A DNA stretch of 64,000 nucleotides. It comes from Rhizobiales bacterium YIM 77505 (GTDB lineage: Bacteria > Pseudomonadota > Alphaproteobacteria > Rhizobiales > Beijerinckiaceae). Under the pieces are notes generated by a model. The model was not told where the DNA came from and made no database searches. It worked only from the letters and a program-made list of their open reading frames with translations. Both the position numbers and the translations under genes were made by a program. The stretch lies in contig JQNH01000001.1 of NCBI GenBank assembly GCA_000745135.1, forward strand, positions 4,077,501 through 4,141,500, given 5' to 3'. Numbering within the stretch: the stretch's first letter is position 1; every line of letters starts with the position of its first letter. Below are positions 8,882 to 16,234 of this stretch, one piece after another.

Positions 8882-9329
8882 GGGAAGTCCTATTGCTGTG
8901 CTGTACGCAGTGAGCAGGCGCGCATGGCACGACTGCCCGGTTAGTCGATCTTTGGGTAGGGTAGTCTGAACGTGCGCCCAGCAGCAGCTCGAGCGAAGCG
9001 GCCCAGTCGTCCGGCCAAATGTCGATGGTCCCGATATAAGCCGTCGCTCCCTTTGTTGCAAGGCGGCGACAGCTCTGCGGCCCCTGCTGCCGCGGGGGTT
9101 GCGCGCCCCCAGTTCGCCGCAATCGCCCCTGATGAGCGCGGCCAACCTGGACCGCGGCGCCTCCCGCGCCTTTACGGGCGGTTAACCGTAGCGATGCGTT
9201 TCCAGCAAGTCTGGTGCCGCAGGTCGCCGCGGCAACGCTCCATCAAGGTTGATGGAACCTTCGCTTAACCCGGCGAGGCTAGGCATGGCTGCAAGGTCCG
9301 GCAGACATGCGTGAAGGAGTTCTCTGCCC
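8882..9329. promoter_or_regulatory. Divergent 448-base intergenic region between cspA and pal
   Basis: No supported gene lies here. It must hold the cspA promoter and leader (minus) and a promoter for pal (plus). The pal-proximal part has a GGTTAACC palindrome at 9181-9187, TTAACC at 9265, and a perfect dyad TCCATCAA-GG-TTGATGGA at 9239-9256, 73 bases before pal. A separate pal promoter would be needed because tolB is 3.7 kb away. Confidence 0.5.
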
Positions 9330-9836
9330 ATGATCACGTCGTTTTCGCCTCGAACGCTGAAGCTCGCCCTCGCGGTCGCCACCGCCCTTGCAATCGCCGC
9401 CTGCTCGAAGTCCGATCAGACCGCGGGCACGGGCCTTGGTGGCGGCCTCGCAGGCGCCGCTACCCCGGGCAGCACGCAGGACTTCGTCGTCAATGTCGGC
9501 GACCGGGTGTTCTTCGAGACCGATTCGACCGACCTGACGCCAAATGCCATCGCCACGCTCGACAAGCAGGCCGCGTGGCTTGCGCGCTATCCGCGTTACA
9601 CCTTCCTGATCGAAGGCCATGCCGACGAGCGCGGCACTCGGGAATACAACTTCTCTCTCGGCGCCCGCCGGGCGCAGGTCGTGCGCGACTATCTCGCCTC
9701 CCGAGGCATCAGCCCATCCCGGATGCGCACCGTGTCCTACGGCAAGGAGCGCCCGGTGGCGGTCTGCAACGACATCTCATGCTGGTCCCAGAACCGCCGC
9801 GCCGTCACTGTTCTTGATGGCGGCGCCGGCGTCTGA
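9330..9836 (+). CDS. pal: Peptidoglycan-associated lipoprotein Pal
   Basis: Outer-membrane lipoprotein of 168 aa that tethers the outer membrane to peptidoglycan and binds TolB. The signal peptide ends in a lipobox LAIAAC with the acylated Cys at about residue 25. The OmpA-C domain contains FFETDSTDLTPNA, FLIEGHADERGTREYN and LGARRAQVVRDYLASRGI, the DAP-binding signature. Its split from tolB is unusual; cpoB follows after 90 bases. Confidence 0.96.
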   Translation: MITSFSPRTLKLALAVATALAIAACSKSDQTAGTGLGGGLAGAATPGSTQDFVVNVGDRVFFETDSTDLTPNAIATLDKQAAWLARYPRYTFLIEGHADERGTREYNFSLGARRAQVVRDYLASRGISPSRMRTVSYGKERPVAVCNDISCWSQNRRAVTVLDGGAGV

Positions 9837-9926
9837 TATCGGCCGGGCTGTGCGGATGCCGCATTTTCGCCGCGGCGGCGCTCTCATGCTCAGCGCTGCC
9901 AGGCTCAAGCCGCTCCGATCCGCGCC

Positions 9927-10838
9927 ATGATCCGCCGTCTCGCTCTCGCCCTCGCTGTCGTCGCCTCGAGCGGAGGTCCGTCTGCTGCCCAGGACCCCGC
10001 GGACCTCGTCGTGCGCCTGAACCGCATGGAAAACCAGGTGCGACAGATGTCCGGCCACATCGAGGAGCTTCAACACGAGAACCGGCAGCTGCGCGAGCAA
10101 CTGCGTCGGTTTCAGGAAGATGTGGAGTTCCGTTTCCAGGAGCGGGGTGGCCCGCCGCGCGCCGCAGCCTCTCCGGCGCCGGCTCCTGCCCCGCCGGAAG
10201 GGCGACCGCAGCGGCGTGGGGACGCCTTCGATCCGAACGCAGCGCCCACGGCCCCCGGCGCGCCGCGCCCGCTCGGCACGACTCCGCCCTCGGCGCCGCT
10301 GCCGCGCGGGGCGCTTGCCGATGGACCGACCATCGAGAGCCTGATCGAGGACGAGCCTTCTCCGAGCGGGCCGCTGGATCTTGGCGCAGCCGGCCGCGCT
10401 GGCCCGCCCCCGTCGCGCAGCGGCCCGAGCGTCGCCTCGACGAGCTCCGGGGACCCCAGGGCCGACTACGATGCCGCCTATGCCTATCTCCTGCAGAAGC
10501 AATACGAACAGGCTGAAATGGGGTTCCGGCAATTCCTCCAATCCCATCCGCGCGACCGGCTCGTTCCTGACGCCATCTTCTGGCTCGGGGAAAGCTATCT
10601 GCAGCGCAACCGCCACCGGGAAGCCGCGGAGCAGTTTCTGAAAATTTCAACGGAGTATTCCCGTTCGGCCAAAGCGCCGGACGCCATGCTGAGACTCGGC
10701 ATCGCCCTTCATGGTCTCGGCGCCCGCGAACAAGCCTGCGCCACCTTCGCGGAACTCGAGCGCAAATACCCGCAGGCCTCGGCCTCCGTGCGCCAGGGCG
10801 TCGAGCGTGAGCAGAAGCGCGCACGCTGCGCCGCGTGA
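9927..10838 (+). CDS. cpoB: Cell division coordinator CpoB (YbgF), tol-pal associated
   Basis: Periplasmic protein of 303 aa that links Tol action with PBP1B-dependent peptidoglycan synthesis in gamma-proteobacteria. A signal peptide ends near PSAAQ; a short coiled coil (LNRMENQVRQMSGHIEELQ, residues 29-70) follows, then a long Pro/Ala/Gly-rich linker (75-170) and three TPR units starting at YDAAYAYLLQKQYEQA. The linker is longer than in E. coli YbgF. It overlaps tilS by four bases (GTGA). Confidence 0.92.
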   Translation: MIRRLALALAVVASSGGPSAAQDPADLVVRLNRMENQVRQMSGHIEELQHENRQLREQLRRFQEDVEFRFQERGGPPRAAASPAPAPAPPEGRPQRRGDAFDPNAAPTAPGAPRPLGTTPPSAPLPRGALADGPTIESLIEDEPSPSGPLDLGAAGRAGPPPSRSGPSVASTSSGDPRADYDAAYAYLLQKQYEQAEMGFRQFLQSHPRDRLVPDAIFWLGESYLQRNRHREAAEQFLKISTEYSRSAKAPDAMLRLGIALHGLGAREQACATFAELERKYPQASASVRQGVEREQKRARCAA

Positions 10839-11950
10839 CGTCCGTTACGGGTAAGGACACGGGCGCGCCGCCTCTGACTCTCGCCGAGGCGGCCTCGTTT
10901 CTGGGTCCCTTTCTCTTTCCAAGCAGCGGCGCGGCGGGGGTGGTCCTCGCGGTCTCGGGCGGGCCGGATTCCGTCGCCCTGATGCGGCTTGCGGCCCGCT
11001 TGGGTGCGACCTGCCCGCTGGTCCCGGTCGTGGTTGGAACCGTCGACCATCAGCTCCGGCCTCGGTCGGCGCAGGAGGCTGAGGAGGTCCGAGCCTGGGC
11101 CGAGGACTGCGGCCTCCCCCACCGCGCGCTCGGCTGGGACGAGCCGAAGCCGAGGACGGGGTTGCAGGAGGCGGCCCGGGAGGCGCGCTACCGGCTGCTG
11201 GCAGGCCTCGCCCGGGACATTGGCGCCTCGCATGTCCTGACGGCCCATACCCTCGACGATCAGGCCGAAACGGTGCTGATGCGCCTTACCCGAGGCACTG
11301 GCGTTGCCGGGCTTGGCGGCATGCGGGAGGTGAGCGAACGCCACGGGGTCATCCTCGCACGGCCCTTCCTCGTCGTGCGGAAGGCGCGGCTGGTCGCAAC
11401 CTGCCAGGAGGAGGGCTGGCCCTATTTCGAAGACCCTTCCAACACCGATCTCCAGTTCGAGCGGACGCGCTGGCGCAGGATCATGCCGCTCCTCGAGGCC
11501 GAAGGGCTTACGGCCGAGCGCCTGGCCGCCGTGGCCAGGCGCGCCCAGTCGGCCGAGGATGCCCTCATGGCCCGAGCGGGGCAGGTGATGGAGGCGGCGC
11601 GTTTGAGCACAGGCCCCGGCCTTGCCCTCGACGCCCGAACCCTGGCCGCGGAGCCCGACGCCATCCTTCTGCGCGCCATCGCTTGCGCCATCGTCGCCGT
11701 GGCCGGCTCCCAGGCGAGGCGCCTGCGGCTCGAGCGCCTGGAAAGGCGGGTACTGGGGGACCTGCGCGGCGCGCTCGCCCGCGGCGTGTCTCTCGGCTTC
11801 ACCCTCGGAGGGGCTGTTGTGAGGCTGAGAGGAGATGGCCGCCTCGTCCTCTCCCCAGAGCCCCCGCGCCGCAGGGGAAGGGCATCATCCATCAACCGAG
11901 TTGCCGCAGCGCCGCCGCATTCCCTTGGCAAGGCACCGGACGACGCCTAG
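10835..11950 (+). CDS. tilS: tRNA(Ile)-lysidine synthase TilS
   Basis: Essential enzyme of 371 aa that attaches lysine to C34 of tRNA-Ile(CAU) using ATP. The PP-loop SGGPDS is at residues 41-46; other motifs are [35 protein letters not shown] and EDPSNTD. The start is a GTG overlapping the cpoB stop, indicating translational coupling. The C-terminus is short relative to the E. coli enzyme, as in other alphaproteobacteria. Confidence 0.93.
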   Translation: MTSVTGKDTGAPPLTLAEAASFLGPFLFPSSGAAGVVLAVSGGPDSVALMRLAARLGATCPLVPVVVGTVDHQLRPRSAQEAEEVRAWAEDCGLPHRALGWDEPKPRTGLQEAAREARYRLLAGLARDIGASHVLTAHTLDDQAETVLMRLTRGTGVAGLGGMREVSERHGVILARPFLVVRKARLVATCQEEGWPYFEDPSNTDLQFERTRWRRIMPLLEAEGLTAERLAAVARRAQSAEDALMARAGQVMEAARLSTGPGLALDARTLAAEPDAILLRAIACAIVAVAGSQARRLRLERLERRVLGDLRGALARGVSLGFTLGGAVVRLRGDGRLVLSPEPPRRRGRASSINRVAAAPPHSLGKAPDDA

Positions 11951-12021
11951 ATTGTTCATCGAATGACAAGACGCTGACCGTCGCGTCTTGGCTGAGCGCC
12001 CCAGGGACCCGAACACTCCAA

Positions 12022-13947
12022 ATGAATCCAAATTTCCGCAACTTCGCCCTGTGGGTCATCATTTTTTTGCTCGTGCTGGCCCTCGTCACCTTGTTCCAGA
12101 ACCCGGGGCAGCGTTCGGGCGGCAGCGAAATCGCCTATAGCCAGCTCCTGAACGAGGCGGACGCGGGCAAGATCGCGAGCGTGGTCATCGCCGGCAACGA
12201 GATCAGCGGCACCTTCAACGACGGGCGCGGCAGCTTCACCACTTATGCTCCCTTCGACCCGCAACTCGTGACCAAGCTGTCTCAGAAGGGCGTGCAGATC
12301 ACGGCGCGGCCGCCCTCCGACAACACGCCCTGGTTCATCGCGCTCCTCGTCAACTGGCTGCCGATCCTCGTCTTCATCGGAGCCTGGATCTTCCTGTCGC
12401 GCCAGATGCAGTCGGGCGCCGGACGCGCCATGGGCTTCGGCAAGTCGAAGGCGAAGCTTCTGACGGAGGCGCATGGCCGTGTCACCTTCGAAGACGTGGC
12501 CGGCGTCGACGAGGCGAAGGAGGACCTGCAGGAGATCGTGGAGTTCCTCCGCGATCCGCAGAAGTTCCAGCGGCTCGGCGGGCGCATTCCGCGCGGCGTG
12601 CTGCTCGTCGGCCCGCCCGGCACCGGCAAGACGCTGATCGCCCGGGCCGTTGCCGGCGAGGCCAATGTGCCGTTCTTCACCATTTCGGGCTCTGACTTCG
12701 TCGAGATGTTCGTGGGCGTCGGCGCGAGCCGCGTGCGGGACATGTTCGACCAGGCCAAGAAGAATGCCCCCTGCATCATCTTCATCGACGAGATCGACGC
12801 GGTCGGCCGCCATCGCGGAGCGGGGCTCGGCGGCGGCAACGACGAGCGCGAGCAGACCTTGAACCAGCTCCTCGTCGAGATGGACGGCTTCGAGGCGAAC
12901 GAGGGGATCATCATCATCGCCGCCACGAACCGGCCCGACGTCCTCGACCCGGCGCTCCTGCGCCCCGGCCGCTTCGACCGCCAGATCGTGGTGCCGAACC
13001 CGGACGTGGTCGGCCGCGAGAAGATCCTGAAGGTCCACGTCCGCAAGGTGCCGCTTGCGCCCGACGTGGACCTCAAGGTGATCGCCCGCGGCACGCCCGG
13101 CTTCTCCGGCGCCGACCTCATGAACCTCGTCAATGAGGCGGCGCTGCTCGCGGCGCGGCGCGGCAAGCGCATCGTGACGATGCACGAGTTCGAGGACGCC
13201 AAGGACAAGGTGATGATGGGCGCCGAGCGGCGCACCCTCGTCATGACCGACGACGAGAAGCGCCTCACGGCCTATCACGAGGCCGGCCACGCCGTCGTCG
13301 CCCTCAACGTCCCCGCCACCGACCCGGTGCACAAGGCGACCATCATCCCCCGCGGCCGGGCGCTCGGCATGGTCATGCAGCTCCCGGAGCGGGACAAGCT
13401 GTCGATGACCTATGAGCAGATGACCTCGCGCCTCGCCATCATGATGGGCGGACGCGTGGCGGAGGAAATGATCTTCGGCTCGGAGAAGGTCACCTCGGGC
13501 GCCCAGTCGGACATCGAGCAGGCGACGCGGCTCGCCCGGATGATGGTGACGCGGTGGGGCTTCTCGCCGGAGCTCGGCACCGTCGCCTATGGCGAGAACC
13601 AGGACGAGGTCTTCCTCGGCATGTCGGTCGCCCGCCAGCAGAACGTGTCCGAGGCGACCGCGCAGACCATCGACAAGGAGATCCGTCGCCTCGTGGAGCA
13701 GGGCCTCAACGATGCCCGCCGCATCCTCACGGAGAAGCGGGAGGATCTCGAGACGCTCGCGCGCGGGCTCCTCGAATACGAGACTCTCACGGGAGAGGAG
13801 ATCCGCGACCTTCTCGACGGCAAGCCGCCGGTGCGGGACACCGGCGAGCCTGCCACTCCGCCCCGGCCCTCGCCCGTGCCCTCAGCGGGAAAGAGCCGCC
13901 CACGGGGCGAGAGCGAAGGCGGGCTCGAACCGCAGCCGCAGGCGTAA
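12022..13947 (+). CDS. ftsH: ATP-dependent zinc metalloprotease FtsH
   Basis: Membrane-anchored AAA+ protease of 641 aa that degrades misassembled membrane proteins and regulators such as LpxC. Two N-terminal helices (residues 8-26 and about 108-126) flank a periplasmic domain. Walker A GPPGTGKT, Walker [10 protein letters not shown], the second region of homology ([20 protein letters not shown], split at the R finger) and the zinc motif HEAGH are all present. The start MNPNFRNF fits family N-termini; the frame runs open upstream through tilS but without homology. The low-complexity tail shares hairpin-repeat vocabulary with nearby intergenic repeats. Confidence 0.97.
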   Translation: MNPNFRNFALWVIIFLLVLALVTLFQNPGQRSGGSEIAYSQLLNEADAGKIASVVIAGNEISGTFNDGRGSFTTYAPFDPQLVTKLSQKGVQITARPPSDNTPWFIALLVNWLPILVFIGAWIFLSRQMQSGAGRAMGFGKSKAKLLTEAHGRVTFEDVAGVDEAKEDLQEIVEFLRDPQKFQRLGGRIPRGVLLVGPPGTGKTLIARAVAGEANVPFFTISGSDFVEMFVGVGASRVRDMFDQAKKNAPCIIFIDEIDAVGRHRGAGLGGGNDEREQTLNQLLVEMDGFEANEGIIIIAATNRPDVLDPALLRPGRFDRQIVVPNPDVVGREKILKVHVRKVPLAPDVDLKVIARGTPGFSGADLMNLVNEAALLAARRGKRIVTMHEFEDAKDKVMMGAERRTLVMTDDEKRLTAYHEAGHAVVALNVPATDPVHKATIIPRGRALGMVMQLPERDKLSMTYEQMTSRLAIMMGGRVAEEMIFGSEKVTSGAQSDIEQATRLARMMVTRWGFSPELGTVAYGENQDEVFLGMSVARQQNVSEATAQTIDKEIRRLVEQGLNDARRILTEKREDLETLARGLLEYETLTGEEIRDLLDGKPPVRDTGEPATPPRPSPVPSAGKSRPRGESEGGLEPQPQA

Positions 13948-14011
13948 GTGTGATCGAGAATCGTGCGGAGCCTCGCACCCAACCTCTCCGAACAGGTGTG
14001 ATCGGACGCCG

Positions 14012-14017
14012 TCTAGA
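14012..14017. repeat. 6-bp target duplication TCTAGA, left copy
   Basis: TCTAGA lies directly outside the left terminus of the IS481-family element and is repeated at 15037-15042 outside the right terminus. It fits the NCTAGN target described for Bordetella IS481. Confidence 0.8.
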
Positions 14018-15036
14018 TGTCGAAGCTATGAAGGTTGTTCATCCGGGGCTGAGGTGTGAGGCTGGGGTTGCGAAGCCAACCAACCCCGACCGGAGCACCC
14101 GGATGAACGTTCACCAGCATGCCCGCATGACGGTCCATGGTCGAGCCCTTCTCGTGTCGCGCATCCGCCAGGAGGGCTGGCGCGTGAGGGATGCGGCTGG
14201 CGCCGCCGGCGTCTCGGAGCGAACTGCCTACAAATGGCTGGCGCGCTTTCGGGCCGGCGGCGAGCGGATGCTTCACGACAGGAGCTCGGCGCCGGCCCGG
14301 CCGCGTCGTCGCCTGTCGCCCGAGACCCTCGCCGCCATCGAGCGGCTGCGCCGCCAGCGCCTCTCCGGCCCGGCGATCGCCCGCCAGCTCGGCCAGCCGC
14401 GCTCCACGGTCGGCGCCGTGCTGCGCCGCCTCGGGCTCGGGCGCCGCGCGGCCATTGAGCCCAAGCCCCCGGTTGTGCGTTACGAGCGGGAGCGGCCCGG
14501 CGAACTCATCCATCTCGACACCAAGAAGCTTGGACGCATCGCCAGGCCAAGCCATCGCGTCACCGGCAACCGACGCGATCGGGTCGCCGGCACAGGGTGG
14601 GAGCACCTGCACGTCGCCGTGGATGACGCCTCGCGCCTCGCCTACACCGAGGTGCTGCCGAGCGAGCGCAAGGAGGACGCCGTGGCCTTCCTGTCCCGGG
14701 CGCTCGCCTTCTTCGCAGCCCACGGCGTCCGCGTCGAGCGCGTCATGACCGACAACGGCTCGGCCTACAAAAGCTTCGCCTTCCGCAACCGCCTGGCCGA
14801 GGCAGGCCTGCGCCATATCCGCACCAAGCCCTACACGCCCAGGACCAACGGAAAAGCCGAACGCTTCATCCAGACCAGCCTCCGCGAGTGGGCCTACGCC
14901 CGAACCTACCAGACCTCTGCCGAGCGAGCCCACGCCATGCAGCCCTGGATCACCGCCTACAACTCCACCCGACCCCACTCAGCCCTCGGCGGAAAACCAC
15001 CCCTCAGCCGCCTGAACAACGTGCTTGGATTCGACA
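14018..15036 (+). mobile_element. IS481-family insertion sequence (about 1019 bp)
   Basis: The ends are TGTCGAA...GTTGTTC at 14018-14040 and its inverse at 15014-15036; 18 of 23 positions match by eye. The element is flanked by a 6-bp direct repeat TCTAGA. It carries one intact transposase gene. It sits exactly at the left end of the IS630-family element: the right TCTAGA copy provides the TA and the first GA of that element. This indicates that the IS630 element arrived first and the IS481 element later used the CTAG at its junction. Confidence 0.85.
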
Positions 15037-15041
15037 TCTAG
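14103..15041 (+). CDS. IS481-family transposase
   Basis: DDE transposase, 312 aa, apparently intact. An N-terminal helix-turn-helix (VRDAAGAAGVSERTAYKWLARF, in two helices) and a second HTH (SGPAIARQLGQPRSTVGAVL) precede the catalytic core with D139 (IHLDTKKL), D217 (VMTDNGS) and E253 (TNGKAERFIQ). The reading frame passes through the right terminus: the last codon and the TAG stop are provided by the duplicated target TCTAGA and not by the element itself. An in-frame ATG upstream (14029) lies inside the left repeat and is less likely as the start. Confidence 0.92.
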   Translation: MNVHQHARMTVHGRALLVSRIRQEGWRVRDAAGAAGVSERTAYKWLARFRAGGERMLHDRSSAPARPRRRLSPETLAAIERLRRQRLSGPAIARQLGQPRSTVGAVLRRLGLGRRAAIEPKPPVVRYERERPGELIHLDTKKLGRIARPSHRVTGNRRDRVAGTGWEHLHVAVDDASRLAYTEVLPSERKEDAVAFLSRALAFFAAHGVRVERVMTDNGSAYKSFAFRNRLAEAGLRHIRTKPYTPRTNGKAERFIQTSLREWAYARTYQTSAERAHAMQPWITAYNSTRPHSALGGKPPLSRLNNVLGFDI

Positions 15042-15042
15042 A
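15037..15042. repeat. 6-bp target duplication TCTAGA, right copy
   Basis: Right copy of the IS481 target duplication. Bases 15039-15040 are also the left TA duplication of the IS630 element, and 15041-15042 are that element's first two bases. Confidence 0.75.
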
Positions 15043-16079
15043 GCACGCTCTGTTTAGACGGAAGCATAGCCGGCGTTTGTCAGGTAGTTGGCGCATTCCG
15101 TGGGTGAGAAGAGCTCGAGAAGGTCGCCCAGCTTTCGCCAGGTGGCCTCGACGGTGCGGGCTTCGGCCCTGCGGATCAGGTGCTTGAGCTTGGCGAAGAG
15201 CTGCTCGATCGGGTTCAGGTCGGGGCTGTAGGGGGGCAGGAACAGAAGATGGGCGCCGGCGGCCCGGACGGCGCGTCGCGCGGCTTGCCCTTTGTGGCTG
15301 CCGAGATTGTCGAGGACGACGACGTCACCCGGAGCGAGCGTCGGAACGAGCACCTTCTCGACATAGAGGGTGAACAGCTCGCCGTTGATCGGGCCGTCGA
15401 TGATCCAGGGAGCATCGATGCGATCGGCGCGAAGCGCGGCGATGAAGGTGAGCGTCTTCCAGTGGCCGTGCGGCACGCGGGCCGCAAGGCGCTGGCCGCG
15501 CGGTCCCCAGCCTCGCAGGGGCGCCATATTGGTCTTGACCCATGTCTCGTCGATGAAGACGAGCCGCCTTGCATCGATGCGGCCCTGATGGGCCTTCCAG
15601 CGCGCCCGCCTGCGGGCGATGTCAGGCCGCGTCTGCTCGGCCGGCAGCACGGTTTTTTTGAAGCTCAGTCCTTCGGCGTGCAGGAAGACCCAGACGGCGC
15701 GGCGGTCGCTCTTAATGCCGCGTTCGGCCAGTTCCATCACCAAGCCGCGGGTCGTAAACGGTCCGGACCGGCAGCGCTCGCGCAGCCACTCGGCCAGCTC
15801 TCCGCGGAGCTTGGGTTTCTTGTGGCCGCCGACTTGGTCGGGCGCCAGCGAGCCCGTCTCGCGCTTGCGCTTCATCCACTTCGAGATGCAGGACGGGCTG
15901 ATCCTGAGCGCCGCCGCCACCGCCCGCGTCGTCGCGCCCGCCTCGTAGCGGGCCACAGCCCGTTCGCGCAAATCCTCAGAGTAGGGTCGTGTCATCCAAT
16001 GCTGGCCTCCCCCAGCACGGATCTTGAATCACACCCCGACCTCAAACGGAATCCAATTCCGCTAAACCGAAGCGCGCTC
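15041..16079 (-). mobile_element. IS630-family insertion sequence (about 1039 bp)
   Basis: The termini are imperfect inverted repeats beginning GAGCACGCTC (15041) and, from the other side, GAGCGCGCTT (ending 16079), each continuing with GTTTAG and CGGAA. Both are flanked by TA (15039-15040 and 16080-16081). Removing the element and one TA restores CTAG, the preferred target known for IS630. It carries one full-length transposase on the minus strand. Confidence 0.85.
15054..15995 (-). CDS. IS630-family transposase
   Basis: Full-length 313-aa DDE transposase of the IS630/Tc1-mariner superfamily. The N-terminal HTH region (SEDLRERAVARYEAGATTRAVA..., LRISPSCISKWMKR) is followed by the catalytic residues in LVFIDETWVKTNM, VVVLDNLGSHKG and SPDLNPIEQLFAKLKH. 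Unlike many IS630 members it needs no programmed frameshift, since one frame covers the whole protein. No damage is visible, so the element may be active. Confidence 0.93.
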   Translation of the reverse strand: MTRPYSEDLRERAVARYEAGATTRAVAAALRISPSCISKWMKRKRETGSLAPDQVGGHKKPKLRGELAEWLRERCRSGPFTTRGLVMELAERGIKSDRRAVWVFLHAEGLSFKKTVLPAEQTRPDIARRRARWKAHQGRIDARRLVFIDETWVKTNMAPLRGWGPRGQRLAARVPHGHWKTLTFIAALRADRIDAPWIIDGPINGELFTLYVEKVLVPTLAPGDVVVLDNLGSHKGQAARRAVRAAGAHLLFLPPYSPDLNPIEQLFAKLKHLIRRAEARTVEATWRKLGDLLELFSPTECANYLTNAGYASV

Positions 16080-16096
16080 TAGGATTGATGAGGACG

Positions 16097-16120
16097 CTGG
16101 TGTGCCAATTGGCACACCAG
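16097..16120. promoter_or_regulatory. 24-bp perfect palindrome between IS630 and the cyclase gene
   Basis: Arms CTGGTGTGCC and GGCACACCAG surround AATT, a perfect dyad of 24 bp that extends to 32 bp with one symmetric mismatch. No T-tract follows on either side, so it resembles a protein-binding operator more than a terminator. It lies 115 bases past the 3' end of the cyclase gene and 17 bases from the IS630 end, so it is not next to a gene start now; it may belong to DNA disrupted by the insertions. Confidence 0.5.
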
Positions 16121-16234
16121 TGTCTTCGCTGAAAACCTCGCCTCCAATTCAACGAATAGCGGCATCAACGGTCATTCAGAGGGGATGGGCTTCGCGCCCC
16201 GGCCTTTTCTTCTCGTCGATGCTGCGGGGCTGCT

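Noticed and set aside
11683-12021. In-frame upstream extension of ftsH
   Set aside because: It overlaps tilS, carries no FtsH homology, and the hydrophobic [11 protein letters not shown] start is typical.
16097-16130. Sigma-54 promoter reading of TTGGCAC in the palindrome
   Set aside because: The GC element expected about ten bases after TGGCAC is missing and no gene start follows.
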